NCBI GenBank assembly: GCA_965112735.1
Contig: OZ218951.1
Location: forward strand, 4,092,001-4,156,000
Source of the DNA: Phaeosaccion multiseriatum
Taxonomy: Eukaryota; Ochrophyta, other classes
Reading direction: 5' to 3'
DNA: 64,000 nt
Below, in pieces: positions 1 through 10,114 of this stretch. The translations under genes were made by a program, and so were the position numbers. The notes under the pieces were generated by a model that saw only the letters and a list, made by a program, of their open reading frames with translations, had not been told where the DNA came from and ran no database searches. Within the stretch, counting starts at the first letter, position 1. Every line of letters starts with the position of its first letter.

Positions 1-3000
1 CATCCACGTAGAGACCTACTATTGCCGGGCTCGGGTCGTTGCGTACGAAGATGCAGGGCTCGTCAGTGGTGGGCTCGAAGTTGAGCTTACGTAAGTACTT
101 CGTAAGTAGCTTGTTCCACTCGTAGCCGCTCTGGGCCAGTCCGTACAAGGTCTTCAGGAGCTTGGGCCACCTTGGTAGGGTCCTTGACGTATCCGGGTGG
201 CTGCCTCATGTACACAGTCTCCGAGAGAGTTGCGTACAGGTAGGCGCCGCTCACGTCCGCGGCTCGAATCTCCCACTTGCGGGAGGCGAGCATGGCGAGC
301 ATGAGTCGAAGGGAAGGGAAGCCGAGTGTCGGAGCGTAGGTCTCGTTGAAGTCTTCTCCGTACCGCTGGCTGTATCCGAGGGCGACCAGTCTTGCCTTGT
401 GCTTGACGATCTCGCCCTTCTCGTTGAGTTTCACTTTGAATACCCATTTGCTGCCAACGATGTTGGCTTTGTCTGGTTTGTCGACGAGTGTCCAGGTCTG
501 TTGGTCCATAAGCTGATTGTACTCGAGGTCGGCGGCTGCGCGCCATTCCTTTGCGTCGGGTCGGCGCACGGCCTCGGGTGGACTGGCTGGTTCACGTTCA
601 ATCTGTATGTCTTGATAAGCGTAGTAGACCTGGTTCGTTTCGCTCCTGTAGCGCGCGCGCCATTCTTCTTCTTCGATGGCGTCGTCATTGTCGTTGAGTC
701 CAAAACCGCTCTCCCTGAATGCTTTTGCGCCTTCTGCTGACTTGCCGATGGTGTGTGCTGCAGATTTGGGTTGACCGAAGCGCACGCTCTTCGTGGTGTT
801 GCGCCTGGGGCGCCCGATGCAAGGCGTGGGAGTAGAGGGCAGGTTCTCCTCGTTGACCTCGTTCGCCTCTTCTGCTTGTGCATGGACTTGATTCTGCTCC
901 GGCTCTGGCTCGCTCTCCTCCTTTGACTCCTCGCTTGATGTCGTGTTGTTGACTGGCTCGGGTGAGATGTCTTGACCGTCCTTGCTTGCACGTAGCCTGT
1001 GATCGTCAATGAGTTTGATCTCGTGGAAGGTGACGTGCCGAGACATTCGCACGACGTTGCGTTGAGGGTGGTATATCTCGTATGCTGGCGAGCGTTCGTC
1101 GTATCCAATGAGGATCCATCCAGTTGATGCTCGAGGGTGAATCTTGTTCGGTCGCTCCGCTCTGTTTCCGGGCTCGAGGTGCAGGAATCCAGGTGAGCCG
1201 AAGGTTCTGAGGTGGTCGATGGAAGGGGCTCTGCCATACCACTTGTGGAAGGGGCTCTGATGGTCGGGGAGGCTTGATGTTGGTACTCGGTTGGAGATGT
1301 AGGCCGCAGTCTTCAGTGCTGGCTCCCAGTAGCGTGGTGGAAGTACTGAGGCCTCAAGTAGCGTTCGCATCATCTCCGTAAGGGTGCGGAATGCGCGCTC
1401 GATCTTGCCATTCTGGCGGGGCTCGTATGGCGCGCTGAAGCGGTGCTGAATTCCCATGGTCTTGTAGTAGGACTTGAGCTCCTCGCTGTCAAACACTTGT
1501 TCATAGTCGCTCTTGATGCGGCTCACCTTGAGATCGTCCGGGCGGATGACGGTGTCGAAGAACTCGACGATGAGCTTCGGCACGCTCTCCTTCTTCTTCA
1601 TTGTGAAGATCCATTTGCGGCTGGTGAGGCGGCAGATGATGCCGAGGGCATACCGGTGCCGTCGTATGGGGGGGTCGAATTTGCCCAGTAGGTCCATGTA
1701 GAGGGCCTCTGCTCGTCTGGTAGGAGCCATCGAGTCTCCGCCAGTGAGTGGTTGGTGATGTGATTTGCATGTTGTGCAAACGGCGCATTCGATCGCTGAG
1801 TAGGGTCGTGACGGTTTGGTGCTGCGCGTTGCCAGTACTCGGTTGAGGTCCGCGACGTTGATGTGGCCTAGTCGATAGTGCCAACGCACTCCGTAGAGCA
1901 TGCGTTTGCTGTGATCGCTGGCGTGTGGGGCAGCGCCCCCAGGAAGTGCGCTGTCTTCATCGTCGTTGGGCGGCGCGGTGACTCGCTCTGTTGTCCTGGG
2001 CGCTATAGCGCGCGTGGTGGTCGCCCCCTCGGAGGGAGGCACCGTGGCCGTATAGGCAGTGTAGATATCGGCCGGTCGGGCGTGCAGAACGAAGAGACGG
2101 TTGGTGCGCTCCAAGGGGAGCCGCACGCCGTTTGGCAGTGTCATGTAGGCGTGGGTCTTCGTCATGGTGCAGCTGATGCCATTGTCGATGCTGCGCTGGA
2201 CCGAGATGAGGCGTGCGCCCATGCGAGGGACGTAAAGGACGTCGCGAAGGGTGATGTAGACCAAGTCGCCAGTAGAAGCGGTGAGCATGAAGTGGGCGTC
2301 GCCGATGGCGGTGGCATTCACTGTGCCGCCACCGACTTTGATCTCGGAGTGGGTGGGGCGGGCGTTGAGCAAATCCGTGTAGACGTTGGTGATGTGCTGA
2401 TTGCTGCCGGAGTCGACGAGGAAACGAAGTCCGGGGGTGTGCTCGTCTGCTGCCATCATGCTGACGGCCATGGATGCGTTGGGGCGCCCGCCCCCTCGTC
2501 GAGGAGGCGTGTCCAGTACAGTCTCCTCGTCAGAGTCGTAAGCGTGCTCCATAGGTGGTGGAGTGTTGGACATCATGCTTTGTGCGCGTGCTCCATTCGA
2601 GGAGCCGCGAGCGTCGTGGGTACAATCTTGGGTGCGATGTCCCTCCGTCTTGCATATCACACAGTAGTTGGAGTTGCTGCGGCATTCCTGCGCTGTGTGC
2701 CCGCGCCTGTAGCAGTTGTAGCATCGGGGTCGGGCGTCGTTGGTACGGTTGTTGCCTCCGTTGGTGTTCCGGGATGGTCCGCGACCGCTGTTGTTGTTGT
2801 TCCGGGCATTGTTGTTGTGGCCGGAGCCTCGGCCGCCTCCTCCGCGGCCGCGTACGGGGGCAATCGCGCTGTGGGCGGAGTTGCCGTGGTGTCTGTTCTG
2901 CTGGTCAGGGTGTGAGGTGCTTTGTCCTCCGCGTCCCTGTCGGCCTTCTTGTTTCGTGTCTGGTTTAGTGCTGGAGCGCTTGGTGGCCTGCTCGATCAGG

Positions 3001-3167
3001 CGTTGCTGTTGCGCCTCCGATAGAATCTTCTTGGCGGCTTCGTAGTCGCAGTGCTGGGCTCGAATGAAGCGCAGCGTGGTACCGTAGTACGAGTGTACTC
3101 CGGTCAGTAGCTGTGTGCAAAGGTGAGCGTCGCTGACGCTCTCACCTTGAAATTGCAGCATGGGCAC
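1..3167 (-). pseudogene. copia Pol polyprotein (protease, integrase, RT), 3' truncated by window edge
   Basis: The ORF continues Gag and then shows two CCHC zinc knuckles (CYNCYRRGHTAQEC and CVICKTEGHRTQDC, about residues 148-182). Next come a protease site FLVDSGSNQHIT (about 250), a GAG-pre-integrase HHCC region (HYRLGH ... CAVCTTC), an integrase core with the acidic triad visible in YMDLLG, IKSDYEQVF and QNGKIER, and the start of a copia RT (WVFKVKLNEKGEIVKHKARL, then DVSGAYL). The first in-frame codon of the open frame is GTG, not ATG, which fits read-through from Gag. Near base 160 a one-base shift moves the RT palm to another frame, which continues to the YVD at the window edge. Confidence 0.88.
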
Positions 3168-3712
3168 TGTCCCTAATCCTTTCTAGGTCGTGGATGTAGG
3201 CGTCCATGTCAGCGTCTTGGGTGTCCATGCGGCAGTTCTGCAGTCTCCCATAGAGGAGTGCGATGCGTGGCCCATGGGAGGTTTCATATTTCTCCTTCAA
3301 AGCTGTCCAGGCGCGTAGGCCGTCGTTGCGAATGCTGCCTGGTGCCGTCATTTCCGTGGGCGAGTACCAGCTTCTTAGCAGTGGAGTGGTTTTCACAGCT
3401 GAGGTACAGCCGGTGAAAGAGTGTCTTGTTGCGCTTGTGGAAGGCAGCTATTTTGTCAAGCTGCTCCTCGTTCAGTTCGGCGTGAGGAATCTGCTCCATT
3501 TGGGGAGTGTCCTCATCGAAGGGGGGGGGGGAGGGAAAGGAAGGAAGGACTTTAATGCCTGCGATGATGTCGTCGAGGTCATTGTAGAGTCCGCAGTGGG
3601 CAGTAAAGCTACGTGCCCAGTCGTCGAAGTCTTCGAGAGACGGGACGGCTGATGTGGGATCTGTGGGGAAGGGGATCACCTTGATGCTTTTCTCGTTCCC
3701 CTTGGTGGCCAT
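3150..3712 (-). pseudogene. copia Gag N-terminal region, frameshifted
   Basis: An ATG at 3712 opens a reading frame with a capsid-like N-terminus (FDDWARSF, then LNEEQLDKIAAFHKRNK). About 105 codons in, the frame is lost and the continuation (AWTALKEKYET, then LLYGRLQNCRMD and YIHDLERIRD, typical of UBN2/retrotran-gag regions) is found one frame over. A second shift near 3160 separates this from the long downstream ORF. A run of ten G at 3521-3530 lies inside the coding sequence. The product would be the structural capsid protein that packages element RNA in the cytoplasm. With two shifts in 560 bp the Gag reading frame is non-functional as sequenced. Confidence 0.8.
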
Positions 3713-4451
3713 AATTCTCCGCTATTTCCGTAACGGGAGGAAATATGTCAAGGGGTTTTCCGTATTTCGTGTGATGGAGGATGACCCTTAAAACTTCGTA
3801 CACGAGGAGTGTGATAGAAGCAAATGGACACGGGGTCTTGTGAGAGTGGATAAATGAAGCTGTATTGAGGGTTTTAAGGCAGTTGCCTCTACTCTCAAGG
3901 GTACAGTTTCGATCTAAACCTGAAAGGACGAGATTTAATCCCGAGCCAACTCAAGTCTAGGCTTCCACGCTCTCCTTCTCCTGCTCGACTCCGCTGTCGT
4001 TGTCGCTGTCGTTGTCGCTCGGTGCGCGGTTGAGTTCCCCGTCCGAGTACGTATAAGAAGATGCGCTCGGTGTTGAGTTTGGTGAATCCGGGCGGTTGAT
4101 GCACGGATAGGTGATATCGTTGTCGATGTCGTTGTCGGTGTACGTACGACTCGCGGGTGGCGAAGGGGGTGTTTGTGCTCGATAGCGCGGGTGTCGGCGA
4201 ACGGGCTATGTCAAGTTCCAGTTGTCTGCGTCCGGTTCTTCAATGTCGCTGGCGTCTTCAAGGCGACGCTTATTGTCAGACTCGATGTTCGAGTTACGAG
4301 TTGTATGCGAATAGCGACGGCTGTCCGTCTCGAGGATTGAGCGGCAATGTAGTCCACGCACTCGAGAAAGCCAGTGGAGTAGCACTTGTGCTGCTCGCTG
4401 GGCCTTGCTGTTTGCTGCAATGCAGGCGGTGCCGGCGCGTTCCGCCTCGGT
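3713..4451. other. gene-poor stretch upstream of the copia element
   Basis: Probably contains the element's leader and possibly its 5' LTR, but I found no clear TG...CA ends or tRNA-complementary primer site. On the minus strand there are two open stretches in one frame, about 4206-4640 and 3961-4205, separated by one TAG. The first encodes a helical region (INQALRIIEAESHQKAAEET and following), the second an acidic tail rich in Asp, Asn and Ser. I do not recognise either; they could be an old gene or retroelement capsid fragment. Confidence 0.4.
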
Positions 4452-4767
4452 GATGGCGGAGTCGAGGTCCTCGTTGATGAGGCGGGTCTCTGCGTGGTGC
4501 GTCTCTTCCGCGGCCTTCTGGTGTGACTCCGCTTCGATGATCCGAAGCGCCTGGTTGATGGTGGTGACTGTCGCTGCCGGTGCGCGGGCTTCACCGTGAT
4601 ACGGTGCACCGATCTCGATGGGTGACACCGGTGTTGCACGGGCAGCGACAGTCACCACCATCAACCAGGCGCTTCGGATCATCGAAGCGGAGTCACACCA
4701 GAAGGCCGCGGAAGAGACGCACCACGCAGAGACCCGCCTCATCAACGAGGACCTCGACTTCGCCATC
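4452..4767. repeat. large palindrome, 127-bp arms, 62-bp spacer
   Basis: Bases 4452-4578 are the reverse complement of 4641-4767 with about one visible mismatch (C versus T at 4762). The arms contain coding-like sequence (VTTINQALRIIEAES), so the same peptide can be read outward on both strands. The spacer 4579-4640 is itself partly self-complementary. Such a long perfect foldback indicates a recent inverted duplication or a foldback element. Confidence 0.9.
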
Positions 4768-5841
4768 AAGAAGAGTTTGCCTTATCTCCGTCACTGGATG
4801 TAGATGATGCGAAGGAGAAGTAGGTAGATGGATGTGGTGTGTGTACAGTCAGTTGACAGCGTACAGCAGTGGTGAGCTTGAGGCTCGTAAGACGCCAGTG
4901 GACGAGGCGAATGACAAACAGAGGGCAAGCAATGGAACCGAAGAGGGCAGGGCGACACTCGATAGTGCAACCTTACCTCGAGTCCATGTTGTGAATACTT
5001 GCGGCAGATAAAGGGATGTTAAATGTCCTATTCTTGTCTGTTTATCTGGTTGTGAGCACTAGTTGTGCTCCTAGTCCCCGAGGGGGGAAGATAAGTGTGG
5101 CATGATTGACTGCAAGTTGCAGGCCATGTCATCACAGTGTGGTCGCAGAAGGCGCGTCCACAGAACATGAGTCTAATGTACGATACTCTCAACCTAAGTA
5201 TACCTGTGTAGGGTCATTCTGTCGGAACCCTGTAGTTCACAGTTGGCTTGGTATTTCCAACAATGATTTCAGAAGGTCAGCCATGTCTATCGATCCATGT
5301 AGGCAGGCCTGCTGTCTGCTGGAGGATGAGAGGAAACGAGGGCCCTTGCATATCTGCGCCGCGCCAAGCGAGCGAGTGCTTCACGAGCGAGCGAGCGTGA
5401 GGCCGTCACGTCGATACATCACATGCAGTAGTTGGTGATACATGTGCTTCAATCTCACCAGCCTCCCGCGTTGGCGATGCTGTCAAGCAAGAAGAAGCGG
5501 CAGCTAGAAGGAGTCCCCACAGCGACAGAGGAGGGGCAGTAGTAGCAGAGCCAGGAGGAGGAGGAGGAGCAGCAGCAGCAGGAGGAGGAGGAAGAAGAAG
5601 AGCGGACAGCTGAGAACCTCCCTCCGAGAAGAAGAGAGGAGGAGAGGGCAGCGAGCGAGCAGAACGGTCGAAGGGCAGTGACGTCATAGTGCGTAATAGT
5701 AAGTCAGGGAAATGTGATTCGCATTCTGGCGGCCTCTGGAGGCGTGATTCGTGATTCCGTGAACCGCTACACAGCGTGATTCGTGCTTCTCGGTGCCCTC
5801 CCTCAGAATCACGTCAGGGATCGATCATCGACGATCACCCA
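4768..5841. other. intergenic, no supported gene
   Basis: No ORF here shows recognisable similarity or splice structure. Points seen: a copy of the dispersed TTGGTGATAC motif at 5425-5443, a GAG/CAG-rich tract at 5545-5640, and several GTGATTCG repeats between 5713 and 5785. A minus-strand ORF at 5406-5687 is low-complexity (proline and alanine runs) and is not called. Confidence 0.5.
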
Positions 5842-5920
5842 GTCAACCCTCTAATCGCCGGCGCCGGCCGGCGCGCTATCCGGCCCCCCGGGGCCCGATA
5901 GCGCGCTATCGAGCAAGCAA
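5842..5920. repeat. solo half of the GC-rich hairpin/TIR element family
   Basis: Starts with TCAACCCT followed by the GC-rich core GGCGCGCTATCCGGCC and CGATAGCGCGCTATCGAG. This nearly matches the core of the complete element at 34533-34715. The right terminal inverted repeat is missing, so this looks like a truncated copy. Confidence 0.7.
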
Positions 5921-6578
5921 CTGCAAAGCTATCTCTTCCTCCTCTCCACGGCTTGTGCATTTCGGGATACTCGGCATTAGACCTGCTAATGAATGAAGCG
6001 AGGATGAGAAAAGAGAGGGCGAGGGTGTTGGAGGGGGGGGCGTGTCATCAAATAATTGCCTACGCCTGGGCCATTGACTTAGTCGGTGATCCTCTCACGT
6101 TTGTCGCTGGAACAAAATTGACGAGCCCTGGGAAAAGCAATAACACCTTCCTTCACACACAAACTCTGCTCTGGATAGAGGGATGAACTACCTCCGAGAC
6201 CTTGCGTACAGGATACCCCAGCACTGAGCCAGACAGAAGCAGCAGAAGCAGCAGAAGCAGCAGGAGCAAGAGGAGGAGAAGGAAATTCAACAGGGTTGGA
6301 AGGCTTTGCAAAGGTTAAGGTTTCAGGTGAGCCAGCCGGAGCGGAGTGACAGGAAGGGGGGGGACTGACTGCTCTTGGCCACACGCAGGTGGCCCATCCC
6401 CTAGCATCGAAGTAGCAGCGCCGCCTTTGCAGAGAGTACTTTTCTTCAAGCGCTTTTTTTGTTCCGTCTTTTTCGGACCTTTCTGTTGGCTCAACTCCTG
6501 TCGCCGTCTGCTCTCCCGCCTGTCGTCCGTCTCGCCCAACAGCAGCCACCAGAAGGGAGGGAGTACTTCATTCTTTAG

Positions 6579-7046
6579 GAGGAAGGAGGAAGGCTCTCCA
6601 TTAAGGGAGGACACGAGACAAGGACGAGGCGGGAAGAGGAGGAGTTAGAGAGGGAGTTCAAGATGCTGGCGATCGCGAGACAAACGGTCTCACCCTGCTT
6701 GCGGCGCAGGTCCATCTCATCTATCCACACCCTCCCCCCCGGAGTGCGGGAGGGGGGGGGGGAGGTGCAGCAGGCGAGGGAGGAGGCATCGAGCAGCAGC
6801 ACCATTGCCACTTCCTCCGCGGGGATTTTGGCCTTGCCAAACGTGTGTGTTGACTTGGAGGGACGCCTAACTCGAGTCAACAAGGCCCTCGACTCTTTGG
6901 CTGCGACCATGGCTGCCATACGAGGCGATGAGGAGCGTGAGCAGCTGAGCCTTCACTACACAGTCCTTCGAGCACAACGCGGAATGATCGCCAACGCGGT
7001 GCGGCAAATGGCCTTGCTGGAGGAGGGCAAGCCAAACATGGGGTAG
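6579..7046 (+). CDS. tentative 3' exon of an unrecognised small protein
   Basis: An acceptor-like TTCATTCTTTAG ends at 6578 and is followed by an open frame that runs to TAG at 7044-7046. The first part is charged (RREEEELEREF). The last 60 residues form an amphipathic, coiled-coil-like stretch (LTRVNKALDSLAATMAAIRG through AVRQMALLEE). An internal ATG at 6663 could be the start if the gene has a single exon. A candidate upstream exon around 6190-6328 (Ala/Glu repeats, then a GTGAGC donor) does not join in a consistent phase, so I could not build a complete model. Function unknown. The minus strand is also open over part of this interval, which lowers confidence. Confidence 0.35.
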   Translation, partial: EEGGRLSIKGGHETRTRREEEELEREFKMLAIARQTVSPCLRRRSISSIHTLPPGVREGGGEVQQAREEASSSSTIATSSAGILALPNVCVDLEGRLTRVNKALDSLAATMAAIRGDEEREQLSLHYTVLRAQRGMIANAVRQMALLEEGKPNMG

Positions 7047-8499
7047 GATAGTGCTCACTCGCAAGAAGACTCTGTTATGGTGGTGAACTCGACCTTTTCT
7101 CTTGTGTAAGTATGAGCAGCACTCTCTCGTTTCGTTTGTTTCATGATCAGTGCCTCCCCCATTGAAAGGAAGGGAAAACTAATGTAACATTATGTATGAT
7201 ATGACAAGTTTCTTTTGTTGCGGGAGACCGGTTGCTCAATCCTTATCAAGAGAGCGAACCGCGCCCACGTGCCTACCCCACAGCAGGGAGAGGACCGGTG
7301 TATACTTGCGTAGCAGCAGCTCGCCTCACCACCACCGTGGTACCCCGCTCCCTACTTCCTCCCCCAGACACCTCCCCCGCCCCTTCCCACCTCATGCAAA
7401 GTACTTGGTCTCCTCTCCTTGTCGCTCCTCCTTCTGCTCAACTGTGACTACAATCGCTCGAGAACGACCGCTTTCCTTCCCAACTCCGAAAAATAAAGGG
7501 GGGGAGAAGGGAGGAGGAGATTGGAGCGTGGCGAGGAATGAGGTGTAAATGTATAGGAGTGTTTCACAATTCCCTACCTCGCTACTGGAGGGAGGCTCTC
7601 TGTCTCGATGGCGAGAGTCGAGCTTTGCGAAGGCTATGGCTGTGGACTGCCTAACGGACCACTGGGGTTAAGTCGATTGGTCCCCAGGCGCGTCACTCTG
7701 AGCGAAGCACAGGAACGCAGTGAAAGCGTGCAAGCAAGAGGGCAAGAGTGGAAGCGTGCAAGCAAGAGGGCAAGAGTCCTATGCCTCACCCCCCTGGCGT
7801 GGTCTGATCGCTGAAGACATCAGGGGCTGAGAGAGTTCAGTTTTCAGTTTTCACTTTATGTGTATGTGACCTTATCAATGTATATATGAAAATGTATATC
7901 GAACACCATAAATGTAGTCGATATATCGAAGCTGATCTGTGCCTGCTCCAAAGGAGCGTCTGAAGACTCGGGAGGATCCATCCGTCGTGTCCTGGCCCTG
8001 CTTCCACTCGACTTGTCGACTCTACTAGAGAGAAGAGGGAAGGGAAAAGGTAGCAATATCTTCTCGTCTGCCGATCTGCGTTCCGTTCCGCCGTTCCCGA
8101 AAGCTCCTTCCGCCGCGGCCCTTCTCATTGTGAGGAGAGAGGATAATGACTAGAGAGGGAAGAGATAAGAATAAGTGTGTATGTACTGCACGACCATCTG
8201 ATGAGCTCGGGTCCCGTTCCCACGTTGATGCACGCACACACGTATCAGCTTGACTAAAAAGGTGAGTGAGTCCTGGAACGGTCCTGGAACGGGGTCCGAT
8301 TGATTGATTAAAGAACTGAGTAAATAAAAACACCAATCTGCCGCAATGTCCTCGCGATTCAAGCCTAGTGCAACGCTCTCTCTCCTACCCTGCGCTTCAT
8401 ACAGCGCGCTTGACACAGCCCCAGCAGCAGCACCTGACAAGTTGCACATGTCTTGTTGTAGCTCCCCACCCACTCCTCTTGCTTGCGGGTGGGCCTTTC
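7047..8499. other. intergenic between the tentative gene and the FUSC-type gene
   Basis: Convergent spacer that should hold both 3' UTRs. It contains a direct repeat of a 26-bp unit at 7724-7749 and 7752-7777, and no supported gene. The ORFs seen here lack splice signals, homology or codon bias. Confidence 0.45.
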
Positions 8500-10071
8500 C
8501 TATCCAGCGATGGTTGGCAGAGAGGCACTCGCACTCGACGCCTGCAGGGTGTCATTCGGAGACCCCGCGGCGGGCTTCCTCCTTCTGAAGAGACCGAACA
8601 CACCACCACACACCAAACGATAGCACGACTGGCCTCGCCCAGCCCCTCCTCCTTGCCCTCCTTCCTCGCTGCTGCTCGTGCTCAGGTGAGGCAAGTCCTC
8701 CTGCCTTGACGAGTCGCCTAGGTAGCCTCGCTCCTCTAGCTCCATCAAGCTGTGAGTCAGCCTTCTCTGTCTCACCAACAGCCGCAGGAGCAGCTCCAGC
8801 GCCCCAATCGCACCAGTGAGCGATCGCAGCTCACTACCTGCTTCTTCATTCCAGTCTGACCCATCCTCCTTCTCCTCCTCGTCCTCGTCCTTGTCCTCCT
8901 CCTCTTCCTCCTCTAGCTCCCTCACCCCCTCTCGCACTGGACTCACAGATTGCGTCCCTACTGCTACCTCCGCTGCTGCCGCCACCGCCTCTTCTGCCAA
9001 CCTTGTCGTCTCCGACTGTCCGATCTCCATGTCGATACTCATAGATATGTACTTTCCCCTCATGAAGGGACTTACTCCGAGGGGCGTGGCCAAACTCGGC
9101 TTGTCTCGTAGCGACACCAAAGAAGGGCAGGATCGAGCAGCCCCCACCCCAACCCGGAAACCTTCCTCTGCCTGTACAGCCTGTATCGCCAGCGAAGCCC
9201 TCAGTGGTCGGACTGGGCTCTTCACTGGACTGGGACTGAAGCCGCTGCGGACACTCACCCCTCTCTCCCTGTCCCTCTCTGGCAGGCTGACCGTCGTCCC
9301 ATTTCCATTCATGCCTGGCCCTGTCACCCTCCGGACCGGCGGTGTCCTTGGCGTGCGTCGCGGCGATGTATCGCCCCCAATCATCATCTTCTTCCTCCTC
9401 GTCCTCTTCAAGGATAGGGAATCGCTCGAAACCGTCCTCCTCTTCCTCTCCTTCTCCTCCTCCTCCTCCTCCTCCTCCTCCTCCTCCTGCTGCTGCTGCT
9501 GTGGTTGTATCACCAATTCCTGCTCCGCCCACCGTCCTGCCCGCGCGTTGAGCTCCGAAGGACACGATCTTCCTACCTCCCCCTCTCCCCCTGCCTCCTC
9601 TTCTTGCAAGGGCGGGCGGCCATTCATCACACTGAAGCCGCCGGGGCCTCCCTCCCTCAGGCTGCCCCTACCAACGCCCGTTCCCCAGTCAATCCTTCCC
9701 GGTCTCTTTCGCGTCCGGCCCAACCCCACCCCACCCGCACGGCCACCTTCACCCTCACCTTCACCCTCACCCTCTCCTGGCGGCGGCGGGGTCGTGTCAC
9801 CCCCAATCATGATCTTCTTCCTTCTCCTCCGCGTCTCGGGTGGGGAATTTATGCATGTCTCAATGGCCTTCATCAGATGCTGCTGCTGCTGCGGATGTGG
9901 CTGTATCACCAACTGCTTGCCTTGGTGAGAGAGCTCTGGCTCAGCGTCTCTCTGAAGGTGGTAGCTTTGTCCTACCTTCCATCCATCATCTCCTCCTTCT
10001 TCGTCTTCGTCTTCGTCTTCGCTTGCCCCTTCTTCCTCTTGCTCTTCCGCTTCCTCTTGCTGCTGCTGCTC

Positions 10072-10114
<43 letters not shown>

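Larger units (their letters stand above)
1..3712 (-). mobile_element. Ty1/copia-type LTR retrotransposon, 5' and central part, degenerate
   Basis: On the minus strand the order is Gag, zinc knuckles, aspartic protease, integrase, reverse transcriptase, which is the Pseudoviridae (copia) order because integrase precedes RT. The element enters the window from the left: the RT YVDD box is cut at base 1, so RNase H and the 3' LTR lie outside. Coding sequence is split by three single-base frameshifts (about 3340-3400, 3150-3170 and 155-175). No LTR end or primer-binding site could be defined upstream of 3712, so the 5' boundary is the first Gag ATG rather than the element end. The copy is probably dead unless the shifts are assembly errors. 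Confidence 0.9.

Noticed and set aside
8846-9565. Minus-strand ORF of 239 residues rich in Gly and Glu overlapping the FUSC-type tail
   Set aside because: Out-of-frame shadow of the long terminal exon, driven by purine-rich codons.
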